Assembly: GCF_000236565.1 (NCBI RefSeq)
Contig: NZ_AHAM01000168.1
Span: forward strand, 1-63,242
Reading direction: 5' to 3'
Origin: Mesorhizobium alhagi CCNWXJ12-2
GTDB lineage: Bacteria; Pseudomonadota; Alphaproteobacteria; Rhizobiales; Rhizobiaceae
Length of the DNA stretch: 63,242 nucleotides
In this document: piece after piece, positions 43,936 to 51,899 of the stretch
Layout: each line of letters begins with the position of its first letter
How positions within the stretch are numbered: the first letter of the stretch is position 1
Notes under the pieces: model-generated
The model's input: the letters and a program-made list of their open reading frames with translations, nothing else
Told to the model about the DNA's origin: nothing
The model's database searches: none
Made by a program: the position numbers and the translations under genes

Positions 43936-44873
43936 GCCAGGTTGCCGTAGCCTATCCTGCCGATCGAGTGAGCCTGCGCGAGGTTGGCCTGCGTGATGGG
44001 CTGCAATTGGTGAAGAACTGGCCGTCGACAGACGAGAAGCGCGAATGGCTGGCGCGCGAGCATGCCGCCGGCGTGCGCCATTTCGAGGTGGGCTCGTTCC
44101 TGCCGGCGAGCCGCATGCCGCAATTCGCGGACGTTCGCGAATTGGTCGACGCCGTCTCGCGGCTCGAAGGCGCGCGCTCGGCGGCCCTGGCGCTCAACGA
44201 GCGTGGCGTGGCCGATGCATTCGAGACGGAAGTGGACGAAATCGTCTGCGTGATCTCGGCGACCGAAGAGCACAGCCAGGCCAATATGCGCCGCTCGCGC
44301 GCCGAGGCTATCGACCTGGTGCGCATGGCGGCGCGGATGCGCGATGAGCGCGGCCACAAGGCGATCGTGAACGCCGGCATCGCCATGGCGTTCGGCTGCT
44401 CCATCGCCGGCGAGGTCGATCAGGCCGAAGTGTTGCGGCTGGCCGGGGCCTGCATTGAGGCCGGGGCCGACATCGTCGGTATCGCCGACACGGTCGGCTT
44501 CGCGGGGCCCCGCCAGGTGGCGGAGCTCTCGGCAGCCATGGCGCGGCTTTCCGGCGGTGCCTTCATCGTCCATCTTCACGACACGCGCGGCATGGGGATC
44601 GCCAATGCATCCGCTGCGCTCGACGCCGGCTGCCGCGTGCTCGACGGGTCGCTCGGGGGGCTCGGCGGCTGCCCGTTCGCGCCGGGCGCGACAGGCAATG
44701 TTGTCTTCGAGGATTTGGTCTTCCTCTGCGAGACCAAGGGATTCGCGACCGGCATCGATCTCGACGCGCTGGCCGCCGCCCGGTCCGTGCCGAAACACGC
44801 CATGCCGGAGGAGAAGTTCTATGGCGCCATCGCGCGCGCGGGCCTGCCCCGCGCGCTCGACTGGCGCGCCTGA
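43932..44873 (+). CDS. Hydroxymethylglutaryl-CoA lyase-like enzyme
   Basis: A 313-aa DRE-TIM metallolyase. The N-terminal REVGLRDGLQ carries the catalytic Arg and metal Asp. HLHDTRGMGIAN gives the metal histidines, and the HMG-CoA lyase signature with catalytic Cys is GGLGGCPFAPGATGN. Predicted reaction: cleavage of a 3-hydroxyacyl-CoA such as HMG-CoA to acetyl-CoA and an oxo acid. It is translationally coupled to the CoA-transferase and followed 50 bp later by the TRAP genes, suggesting an uptake-activate-cleave pathway. Confidence 0.9.
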   Translation: MSQVAVAYPADRVSLREVGLRDGLQLVKNWPSTDEKREWLAREHAAGVRHFEVGSFLPASRMPQFADVRELVDAVSRLEGARSAALALNERGVADAFETEVDEIVCVISATEEHSQANMRRSRAEAIDLVRMAARMRDERGHKAIVNAGIAMAFGCSIAGEVDQAEVLRLAGACIEAGADIVGIADTVGFAGPRQVAELSAAMARLSGGAFIVHLHDTRGMGIANASAALDAGCRVLDGSLGGLGGCPFAPGATGNVVFEDLVFLCETKGFATGIDLDALAAARSVPKHAMPEEKFYGAIARAGLPRALDWRA

Positions 44874-44923
44874 CCGGGAGTGAGGCCCGGAGCGTCATCC
44901 AAGAAACCAAGGGAGGAAATACC

Positions 44924-45919
44924 ATGAACCGCTACACAGCAATGCTCGCAGCCACGCTGCTGCTCTCGACCTCGGCCGTCACCGTATCGCAGGCGGCAAC
45001 GCCCATGCGCTGCAGCCATCAATTGCCGCCCGCGCATCATATCGCCATCGTCGTCGACAAATGGGCTGCGGAGGTCGAGAAGCTCTCCGAAGGCGAACTC
45101 GACGTCCAGGTGTTCGGGGCCGACAGCCTGGTCAAGGCCAACGACAACATTCTTTCCGTCGCCAAGGGTGACATCGAGTGCGCGTTCTCGCTCAATTTCC
45201 AATGGGGCAAGACGCTGCCGATCATGAACGTCACGGTCGGCCCCTACACAATGTCCTCTATCGAGGCATGGAAGAAATGGCCGACATCCGAAGCTGCCGC
45301 CTTCCTGGAGGAGAAGCTCGCTGAAAAGGGCGTCAAGAACATCGCCTGGATGTTCCAGACCAATACGAGCGTGTTTACCTCCAAGGGTAAGGCCCTGGTT
45401 ACGCCGGACGACTTCAAGGGAATCAAGATGCGCGGCATCGGGCCTGCTTTCGATCGCGGCCTGACGGCAATGGGCGCGACCACCGCCGCTATGCCTGGCA
45501 GCGAAGTCTACCAGGCGCTGGCGACCGGCGTCATCGACGCAGCCATAACCGACGTCGCCGCCGCCTATTCGCGCAAATATTTCGAGGTGCAGGATCACAT
45601 GACGGTGGTGCCTGTGCTGGCCGCCTATCTGCACGGCTATGTCAATCCGGCCTGGCATGAAGGCTTGAGCGACAAGTCCAAGGCGGCGCTGAAGCAGGCC
45701 GGTGAAGCCGCCTCGCAATGGGCACTCGAAGCCTCCATCCAGGCCGCGGCGGACGCGCCGAAGCAGTTGGAGGAAAAGGGCGTCAAGGTCCACATCGCCA
45801 CCGACGCCGAGAACGAGGCATTCAAGGCGGCGATGCAGCCGGCCTTTGCCGAAGGTTTCGCGGAGGAAACAGGCGAGGACGGCAAAGTGCTGCTCGGACT
45901 GATCGAGAAGATCCAGTAG
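44924..45919 (+). CDS. TRAP transporter substrate-binding protein (DctP type)
   Basis: A 331-aa periplasmic binding protein. Signal peptide MNRYTAMLAATLLLSTSAV with cleavage near SQA-AT. The family helix and carboxylate-binding Arg segment are in GIKMRGIGPAFDRGLTAMGA, followed by AMPGSEVYQALATGVIDAA. A strong GGGAGG site precedes the ATG. It delivers the substrate, presumably a dicarboxylate, to DctQM. Confidence 0.93.
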   Translation: MNRYTAMLAATLLLSTSAVTVSQAATPMRCSHQLPPAHHIAIVVDKWAAEVEKLSEGELDVQVFGADSLVKANDNILSVAKGDIECAFSLNFQWGKTLPIMNVTVGPYTMSSIEAWKKWPTSEAAAFLEEKLAEKGVKNIAWMFQTNTSVFTSKGKALVTPDDFKGIKMRGIGPAFDRGLTAMGATTAAMPGSEVYQALATGVIDAAITDVAAAYSRKYFEVQDHMTVVPVLAAYLHGYVNPAWHEGLSDKSKAALKQAGEAASQWALEASIQAAADAPKQLEEKGVKVHIATDAENEAFKAAMQPAFAEGFAEETGEDGKVLLGLIEKIQ

Positions 45920-45936
45920 TCGCCGTGTCGGGAGAC

Positions 45937-46455
45937 ATGTCTACCGACGGGGAGGCGCCGCGCGCCTCCTCGTTTCCCGAACGCGCCGCTGCGGCGATTT
46001 CGCGCCTCGGCGGAGCATTGAGTGCACTGCTGATCCTGGTGGTTCTGGCGATCACCGCCGTCGGCGTCTTCAACCGCTACTTTCTCGGCAGGCCGCTCAT
46101 GGGCGTCGACGAGGCGACCGGCTTCCTGGTGGTCGCCATCGTCATGTTCGGAGCGGCCGAGGCCTTGAGACGCGGCGACCATATCCGGATCGACGTGCTG
46201 TTCGCCCATGTCAGGCCCAAGGCGCGCTGGTGGCTCGAATTGTGGTCGCTCGCCAGCGTGATCGTCTTCGCCGCGCTGCTGCTCGTCACCTCCTGGCATA
46301 CCGTCATGTTCTCGCGCCAGTTCGGCGCCTATTCGACCGGCTATCTCAGCCTGCCTATGTGGATCCCGCAATCGACCATGGTCGCCGGCGCCGTGTTGCT
46401 CGGGCTCGCCGCATTGGCCGCGATGCTCAGGCTGTTCGGCGGGACGCGGCCATGA
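45937..46455 (+). CDS. TRAP transporter small permease (DctQ)
   Basis: A 172-aa protein with four membrane helices, the DctQ motif FNRYFLGRPLMGVDEATGFL and EALRRGDHIRIDVL. GGGAG lies close to the ATG at 45937; GTG at 45925 is an alternative adding four residues. It sits 17 bp after the binding protein gene and overlaps DctM by ATGA. Confidence 0.9.
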   Translation: MSTDGEAPRASSFPERAAAAISRLGGALSALLILVVLAITAVGVFNRYFLGRPLMGVDEATGFLVVAIVMFGAAEALRRGDHIRIDVLFAHVRPKARWWLELWSLASVIVFAALLLVTSWHTVMFSRQFGAYSTGYLSLPMWIPQSTMVAGAVLLGLAALAAMLRLFGGTRP

Positions 46456-47738
46456 CGACCTTTCTGATCCTCGGCTTTCTCGTCCTCCTGCTCCTGACGG
46501 GCATGCCGATCTTCGCGGCGCTGGGCCTGTCCTCCGCTGCTGTCCTGATGATCTACGAGGGCAGGATTGATTCGATCGCCGACACGATCTTCGCCAGCCT
46601 CAACAACCCGCTGCTGGCCACGATCCCGATGTTTGCCTTCATGGCGCATGTCATGATCAAGGCGAAGGTGGTCGACGATCTCTACGACATGGCCAACAGG
46701 CTGGTTGGACACATCAAGGGCGGGCTGGGCTTCGCAACCATCTTGTCGTGCACGATCTTCTCCACGATTTCGGGCTCGTCGGTCGCGACCGCCCTGACGA
46801 TCGGCTCGACCGCGATCCCTCAGATGCAGCGCTTCGGCTATCGCCCGCGCGACACTTACGGCATCATCGCCGCCGGCGGCACGCTCGGCATCCTGATCCC
46901 ACCGTCGGGGCCGATGATCCTCTATGCGATCGTCACCGACGCCTCGATCGGCGCGCTGTTCCTGGCGGGCATGATCCCCGGACTGATCATGGCCGCCGTC
47001 TTCGCCGTATTCTCGTGGTTCCAGGCAAACGCACATGGCGAGACGAAGACGCAGGCCTGGCCCGGAACGAGGGTGGTGCTTGCCGCCTTCGTAAAGTCGA
47101 TCTGGGCCGTGATGATGCCGCCCATAATCCTCGGAGGCATTTATCTCGGCATCTTCACCGCGGCCGAAGCGGCGGCTGTCGGCGCGGTCTATGCGCTTCT
47201 CGTCGCGCTTCTGGTCTATCGCAACGTATCAATGGCGGATCTCTGGGACTGCACCTGGCAGACCATGCGCACCAGCGCCATGCTGTTCATGATCATCGCA
47301 GGCGCGGGACTGTTCGGCCATGCGGTGACAATCATCCGCCTGCCGGCCGAGATCATGGAGGGCGTGACTGCGCTCGGCCTGTCGCAGACCGGCTTCATCC
47401 TGGTGGTCATGCTGGCGATCTTCGTGCTCGGCATGTTCCTCGAGACGATCGCCATAATCCTGATCACCACGCCGATCGTTCTGCCGGCCATGGTGGCGCT
47501 GGACGTCAATCTGATCTGGTACGGCGTCATGCTGATGATCAATCTGGAATTGGCGCTGATCACGCCGCCGGTCGGGATTAACCTGTTCGTTATCAAGGGC
47601 ATCACCAACGCGCCGCTGTCGCAAGTCATCCTCGGCTCCTCGCCTTACGTGGCGCTGCTGATCGGCGGGCTCGTGCTGATCTGGGCCTTCCCGCAACTGT
47701 CGCTTTGGCTGCCGACAAGCGCAGGATTCGGGCGATAG
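46452..47738 (+). CDS. TRAP transporter large permease (DctM)
   Basis: A 428-aa, about 12-helix transport subunit. TRAP-family marks are TIPMFAFMAHVMIKAK, FSTISGSSVATALTIGS, GGTLGILIPPSGPMILYAIV and the second scaffold motif INLELALITPPVGINLFVIKG. It uses the sodium gradient to import the bound acid. Last gene of the CoA-transferase/lyase/TRAP locus; no terminator is obvious downstream. Confidence 0.95.
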   Translation: MTTFLILGFLVLLLLTGMPIFAALGLSSAAVLMIYEGRIDSIADTIFASLNNPLLATIPMFAFMAHVMIKAKVVDDLYDMANRLVGHIKGGLGFATILSCTIFSTISGSSVATALTIGSTAIPQMQRFGYRPRDTYGIIAAGGTLGILIPPSGPMILYAIVTDASIGALFLAGMIPGLIMAAVFAVFSWFQANAHGETKTQAWPGTRVVLAAFVKSIWAVMMPPIILGGIYLGIFTAAEAAAVGAVYALLVALLVYRNVSMADLWDCTWQTMRTSAMLFMIIAGAGLFGHAVTIIRLPAEIMEGVTALGLSQTGFILVVMLAIFVLGMFLETIAIILITTPIVLPAMVALDVNLIWYGVMLMINLELALITPPVGINLFVIKGITNAPLSQVILGSSPYVALLIGGLVLIWAFPQLSLWLPTSAGFGR

Positions 47739-47898
47739 CCTCAGTAATGGGCAGCCCGTATCCGGCACGTCAGGGTCGCAGGCGGGGTGTGCAATATTGG
47801 GCAGTTTTTTGGCTACGGCGATCTGCTGATCCGCATCGAGACGGAAGATGGCCTTGCGTCAGAGGCACGCCCGCTGATGATCGCCAGGCCGTTGCCCC

Positions 47899-48756
47899 TT
47901 AATGCAGGTGTTTAAGCTTGTCGGGGTTCCGCACCACATAGATTGCTGCAACCTTTCCGTTCTCGATTTCGAGCGCGGTCGTCTGGAGTTCGCCATCGGC
48001 CTCCAGCGTAATGAAACCGGGCAAGCCGTTGACGAAACCGGCACGAACAAGTTTCGAGCCATTCTTCTGGAACTGAGCCGCCAGATTTTCATGAACCTTC
48101 ATGACGGCATCAAAGCCGAAGATCGGCTGCATGGCTGCTGGACGCTTGCCGCCGCCATCGGCATGGACGCTGACATCGGCCGCCAACATCGCACCAAGCG
48201 ACTTCATGTCGCCGCTACGAGAGGCATTGAAGAAAGCCTCGGCGAGCTCGAGGCTGCGTTGTTTTTCCACCTGGAAACGTGGCCTCGCCTCGCGGACATG
48301 GGTGCGTGCGCGGGCGGCAAGCTGACGGCAAGCGGCGGGGTCGCGCTGGATGGTGGCCGCGACTTCCTCGAACCCCAGCCCGAACACGTCATGCAGCAGG
48401 AAGGCCGCCCGCTCGAGCGGAGAAAGGCGCTCCAGCGCAAGCATCAGCGGCAAGGTGACGTCTTCCTCTTCCTGCTCTTCCATGACGGGATCGGGAAGCC
48501 AGGGGCCGACATAGGTCTCGCGCTGGCGCCGCGCTGATTTGAGCTGATCGAGGCAAAGCCGCGTGACAGTGCGGCGCAGGAACGCCTCGGGTTCACGCAC
48601 CTCGCCGCGGTCGGCCCTCATCCAGCGGATGAAGGCCTCCTGCACAACGTCCTCGGCGTCAGCCACGGAGCCAAGCATGCGGTAGGCGACGCGCATGAGC
48701 TTTGGACGCAGCGGGTCGAAACTCGCCGCTGCATCCTCGTGCCTGACGCCTTCCAT
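47899..48756 (-). CDS. ECF41-type sigma factor with SnoaL-like regulatory domain
   Basis: A 285-aa extracytoplasmic-function sigma factor (SigJ-like). Region 2: RVAYRMLGSVADAEDVVQEA. Region 4: LSPLERAAFLLHDVFGLGFEEVA. The linker has WLPDP, matching the ECF41 WLPEP signature, and a NTF2/SnoaL-like C-terminal domain ends with VRNPDKLKHL, the NPDK signature. In this group the C-terminal domain replaces an anti-sigma factor. Its ATG overlaps the partner gene's stop by one base. The upstream ECF41 promoter means it should activate its own operon. Confidence 0.95.
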   Translation of the reverse strand: MEGVRHEDAAASFDPLRPKLMRVAYRMLGSVADAEDVVQEAFIRWMRADRGEVREPEAFLRRTVTRLCLDQLKSARRQRETYVGPWLPDPVMEEQEEEDVTLPLMLALERLSPLERAAFLLHDVFGLGFEEVAATIQRDPAACRQLAARARTHVREARPRFQVEKQRSLELAEAFFNASRSGDMKSLGAMLAADVSVHADGGGKRPAAMQPIFGFDAVMKVHENLAAQFQKNGSKLVRAGFVNGLPGFITLEADGELQTTALEIENGKVAAIYVVRNPDKLKHLH

Positions 48757-49229
48757 CAGGCGGCCGCCTTAGCCTGAATGGACTTTGCGGCCGCCGGATC
48801 GACGAACAGCCCGAAGCCGACCGCGAGGCGGTTCCATCCGTTGATGATGTTGATCATCAGCGTGAGCTTCACCTGCTCCTCTTCCGAAAACTCTTGGCTC
48901 AAGGCTTCATAGGCGCTTTGATGCGTGTGTCCCTCGGAGAGCCGCGTCAGCGCCTCGGTCCAGCCGAGCGCGGCGCGTTCGCGCTCGGTATAGCATGGAG
49001 CTTCGCGCCAGGCAGACAGCAGGTAGAGACGCTGTTCGGTTTCTCCCTTCTCGCGCGCTGCTGCTGTGTGCATGTTGAGGCAGTTGGCGCAGCCGTTGAT
49101 CTGGGAGGCACGGATCTCCACGAGCCCGACGAGGCTCGGTTCCAGGCTCGAATGGATGGCGAGCGATGTACCCATCCAGCTCTTCATGAGCGAGGGGGCT
49201 ACGGCGAAGGGATCAAGTTTGGCAGTCAT
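48756..49229 (-). CDS. Carboxymuconolactone decarboxylase/AhpD-like protein, ECF41 partner
   Basis: A 157-aa AhpD-fold protein with the redox pair and proton relay in INGCANCLNMHTAAAREKGE. The family covers carboxymuconolactone decarboxylases and alkylhydroperoxidases; the CxxC-H pattern points to peroxidase-like chemistry. ATG 49229 is preferred over an upstream extension. Such genes are the usual partners of ECF41 sigma factors. Its promoter at 49262-49288 matches the ECF41 consensus, 33 bp before the ATG. Confidence 0.92.
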   Translation of the reverse strand: MTAKLDPFAVAPSLMKSWMGTSLAIHSSLEPSLVGLVEIRASQINGCANCLNMHTAAAREKGETEQRLYLLSAWREAPCYTERERAALGWTEALTRLSEGHTHQSAYEALSQEFSEEEQVKLTLMINIINGWNRLAVGFGLFVDPAAAKSIQAKAAA

Positions 49230-49261
49230 GGTTCGTTTCCTTCTGTTGGTTCCGACATCAT

Positions 49262-49288
49262 GACGAGGCAGGATCTGCCAATGTGACA
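49262..49288 (-). promoter_or_regulatory. ECF41-dependent promoter
   Basis: Minus strand reads TGTCACA, 16 bp, CGTC, identical to the published ECF41 target pattern. It lies 33 bp upstream of the carboxymuconolactone-decarboxylase-like gene. The match is seen; recognition by the adjacent sigma factor is inferred. Confidence 0.8.
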
Positions 49289-49368
49289 TACACGCCCGAT
49301 TTTTTTCGATTCGCCGCCAACCGCGAAAGCGGTCGCTATGGTGCGACACTCAAATTTCACTGCGTATT

Positions 49369-49704
49369 TCAGGCTTTGAGATGAACCGTTACGAGCACGG
49401 TACATTCCGCCCCTTGCTCGAATTGCGTCGCCACGCGCAGCCAGTTGCCGAAGCATGTCAGTCTAGCGGCCGCGATCGCGTCCTTTTGGCTCGGCATCTG
49501 GAATTCGGCGCCTTCGCGCAGCCAATGCATGCCGTCCGGCGATATCTCGATCCAGCCTTTCGGCGACGCGCCGATCGGCTGTTTGAGCGCCCGGATGAAG
49601 AACACCGCCTCGCGCGCCCAGCCGGCTTCGTAAGGTTCGCTGGCCGCGTTGCCGGTCCAGCGTTCGTTGCGGGCGATCACTGCCGTGATGTTCTCGGGCA
49701 GCAT
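49369..49704 (-). CDS. Unrecognised small protein of the sugar locus
   Basis: A 111-aa protein with alternating beta-strand-like segments: AREAVFFIRAL, GWIEISPDGMHWLREG, WLRVATQFEQGAECTVLVTVHL. The phrase ISPDGMHW resembles discoidin-type beta sandwiches, but no family is claimed. No signal peptide or membrane segment. ATG 49704 has GGGGGA upstream, and its first base lies in the previous gene's stop, so it is co-translated. It closes the dehydratase operon. Possibly a partner or missing domain of the 303-aa protein before it. Confidence 0.7.
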   Translation of the reverse strand: MLPENITAVIARNERWTGNAASEPYEAGWAREAVFFIRALKQPIGASPKGWIEISPDGMHWLREGAEFQMPSQKDAIAAARLTCFGNWLRVATQFEQGAECTVLVTVHLKA

Positions 49705-50615
49705 CAGAAGTCCCCCGATATGCAGATGGAATCGACGTAGAGGAAGGCGCGCTTTGCCACGTCGGTTTCGGCGAACAGGCAGAAATTCAGCATGCACCAG
49801 AGGTTCTTCATCGCCGGGATGCGGATGGACTCGAAACCGGACAGGTCGAAGCTTCGGTCGTTGCAGTAGAGGCCCAGCGCCCGCATCGATTCCAGGTCGA
49901 AATCGAAGCGCAGATAGCTCCAGTTCACCTTGGTCGCTATCTCGTTGTAGCAGAGCCGCTGCCCGCCATCCGGCAGGTCGAGCCAGCCTTCGGGCGCCAG
50001 GTGATAATGGCTCAACGTCTTTTCGCCGGCGCCGACCGGCTTGAACCGCGTCGTCTCGCGCTTGTACTGCCATTTCTGCAGATGCTTGCCGTCGGCGGCG
50101 TTGAGAAAGCGCAGATGCGGCATCACCCGCTCGCCGTCGCCGTCGCGGTCGCCGCCTTGCAGATCGAACAGGAAGCCGATCGAACGCACGTCGGTTTCCG
50201 ACAGTTTGAGCTCGCTCGCTTCCGGCTTGAAGGTGAAATAGAGCTCGAAGCGGATCGGCCCGCGCTTGCGGAAGGTGTGGCGCTTGATGGCGACGTTCTG
50301 CGCGCCGGGCCTGGCCCGCGTCGCGATTTTCAGCGCGTAGGAAGAGTCCATGCCGCCGTGCGAGCCGGCATCCCAATGGCCGAGCGTGGAAAGCATGGCG
50401 CTGGAATGCTGCGCATAGCCCGGCAGCATCGTATCGAGGTCGTCCTCGTAATTGCCGACAAGCTGCGACCAGCCGCAATGCCCGCGCGAGAAATCGTCGA
50501 AGGAGATGATCCGGGGGAGGGGATCGAAACGGCTCAGAGCCGGATCGGCGCGCAATATAGCGAGGCGCATCGCTTCGGCCATGTCGGCCGCGGCAAGACC
50601 GGCAGGTGCTTTCAT
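49704..50615 (-). CDS. Unrecognised protein, possible jelly-roll fold, coupled to a dehydratase
   Basis: A 303-aa soluble protein without signal peptide. RIISFDDFSRGHCGWSQL followed by GGMDSSYALKIATR and IRFELYFTFKPE looks like a concanavalin-type beta sandwich, and WSYLRFDFDLESMRALGLYC repeats that pattern. No glycosidase or lyase catalytic motif is identified. ATG 50615 overlaps the dehydratase stop (ATGA). It may act on or bind an acidic sugar in the cytoplasm. An uncharacterised DUF family is likely; I cannot name it with confidence. Confidence 0.75.
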   Translation of the reverse strand: MKAPAGLAAADMAEAMRLAILRADPALSRFDPLPRIISFDDFSRGHCGWSQLVGNYEDDLDTMLPGYAQHSSAMLSTLGHWDAGSHGGMDSSYALKIATRARPGAQNVAIKRHTFRKRGPIRFELYFTFKPEASELKLSETDVRSIGFLFDLQGGDRDGDGERVMPHLRFLNAADGKHLQKWQYKRETTRFKPVGAGEKTLSHYHLAPEGWLDLPDGGQRLCYNEIATKVNWSYLRFDFDLESMRALGLYCNDRSFDLSGFESIRIPAMKNLWCMLNFCLFAETDVAKRAFLYVDSICISGDF

Positions 50616-51778
50616 CCGGCCCTCAATTTTTTCACTGCGTCCCAATCGATCTCGATGCCGAGGCCCGGCCCGGTCGGCACCGGCAGGAGGCCGTTCTTCT
50701 GCCGGTCGGCGCCCGGCGCCGCGCCAGTGATCGCGGTCTTGAACGGGCTGGAATCTGTCTCGCACTCCATCGCGCGCAGATTCGGCATCGCAGCGGCGAG
50801 ATGCACGCTGGCAGTCTCGCACACGACGCCCGACATGCCGATATGCGGCGCGTACTGGACATCGTGGGCCGCCGCGAATTCAGCCATGCGGCGCGTCTCG
50901 GTGATGCCGCCGGCGCGCGCGACATCGGGCTGGAGGTAGGAAAGCGTGCGATTTTCGACCAGCCGCATCGCCTGATCGAGGGTGTAATTGCTTTCACCTG
51001 CCGCGAGCGGCGTGGCGCAACGGCGATGCAGCTCCTCGTAGCCGCGTTCGTCCTCGGGGCGGAGCGGCTCCTCGAACCAGAAATAGGCGTTGTCGGTAAG
51101 CGCGCGGCCGACCTCTACCGCTTCCTCCAGCGTGTAGGCCCAGTTGGCGTCGACGCACAGTTCGATGTCATCGCCCGCCCGTTTGCGCAATCGCTCGATC
51201 CGCCGCCGCGCTTCCTTCACCGGGTTGGCGATCTTGACCTTGATGCGCGGAAATCCCTTTTCGAGATAGCGGTCGAGCTCGCGATCCATGAACTCGTCGC
51301 TGCCCCAATTGACGGAGGCGGCGTAAACCGGGACTTCGGTGCGGCCGACGCCGCCGAGCAGGCGATGTACCGGCAGGCCGGCAATCTTGCCGAGAATGTC
51401 CCATAGAGCGATGTCGACGCCGGCGATCGCCTCGAACAGCATGCCTCCGGAGCGGCCGGACAGGGCGCGGCGCATGGTCCGCCAGTGCGCCATGATATCG
51501 GTGGGGTTGCCGCCGACGAGCCGAGGCTTGAGCGATGTTTCGATGAGATCGGCGTAGGCTTTCGGCGAAAATCGCGCCAGCGCCTCACCCACGCCGGTGA
51601 TGCCGGCGTCCGTGCGCACCTCGACAAGCACGATCGAAACCTCGGTGTACTCCCCCCAGGACGTCACTGTCGGCTGCGGCAGCTTCTGCGTCAGCGGATG
51701 CGCAATCACATCGGTGATGCGGATGTCCGCCCTGTCGCTGCCGCCAACCGTCAACTCGTTCTCTCCCGCGTGTCGCAT
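50612..51778 (-). CDS. Mandelate racemase/enolase-superfamily sugar-acid dehydratase
   Basis: A 388-aa enolase-superfamily enzyme. Lys-x-Lys at 180-182 (RIKVKIA) and the Asp285-His312 dyad (QPDVARAGG; PHIGMSG) are the two acid-base sets of the mandelate racemase subgroup. Metal ligands are D210 (DANWAY), E236 (FEEPLRP) and E262 (GESNYT). Predicted reaction: abstraction of the proton next to a carboxylate and loss of water to give a 2-keto-3-deoxy acid. ATG 51778 follows GGGGTGG; a longer frame would cross the regulator gene. It is divergent from GntR and the sugar oxidation genes. Confidence 0.92.
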   Translation of the reverse strand: MRHAGENELTVGGSDRADIRITDVIAHPLTQKLPQPTVTSWGEYTEVSIVLVEVRTDAGITGVGEALARFSPKAYADLIETSLKPRLVGGNPTDIMAHWRTMRRALSGRSGGMLFEAIAGVDIALWDILGKIAGLPVHRLLGGVGRTEVPVYAASVNWGSDEFMDRELDRYLEKGFPRIKVKIANPVKEARRRIERLRKRAGDDIELCVDANWAYTLEEAVEVGRALTDNAYFWFEEPLRPEDERGYEELHRRCATPLAAGESNYTLDQAMRLVENRTLSYLQPDVARAGGITETRRMAEFAAAHDVQYAPHIGMSGVVCETASVHLAAAMPNLRAMECETDSSPFKTAITGAAPGADRQKNGLLPVPTGPGLGIEIDWDAVKKLRAG

Positions 51779-51826
51779 CGCGGCCACCCCGATGGCCGAC
51801 GCTGGAGTTTCTAGCGAGCGCCAAGC

Positions 51827-51859
51827 AGCTTGGCAACTGATAAACTTAGTTGCTAAGCT
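51827..51859. promoter_or_regulatory. Long inverted repeat, probable GntR operator
   Basis: AGCTTGGCAACT - 9 bp - AGTTGCTAAGCT pairs at 11 of 12 positions. It lies 40 bp before the GntR ATG and 48 bp before the divergent dehydratase start, so one bound dimer could control both directions. Regulator identity is inferred from position. Confidence 0.6.
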
Positions 51860-51899
51860 ATAAAATGCTGTGCTAGCTGTTGCGCAATCGAGGATGCGA

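Noticed and set aside
49705-50478. Continuous minus-strand frame joining the 111-aa protein to upstream sequence
   Set aside because: The upstream part is the out-of-frame shadow of the 303-aa gene; a good ribosome site precedes ATG 49704.
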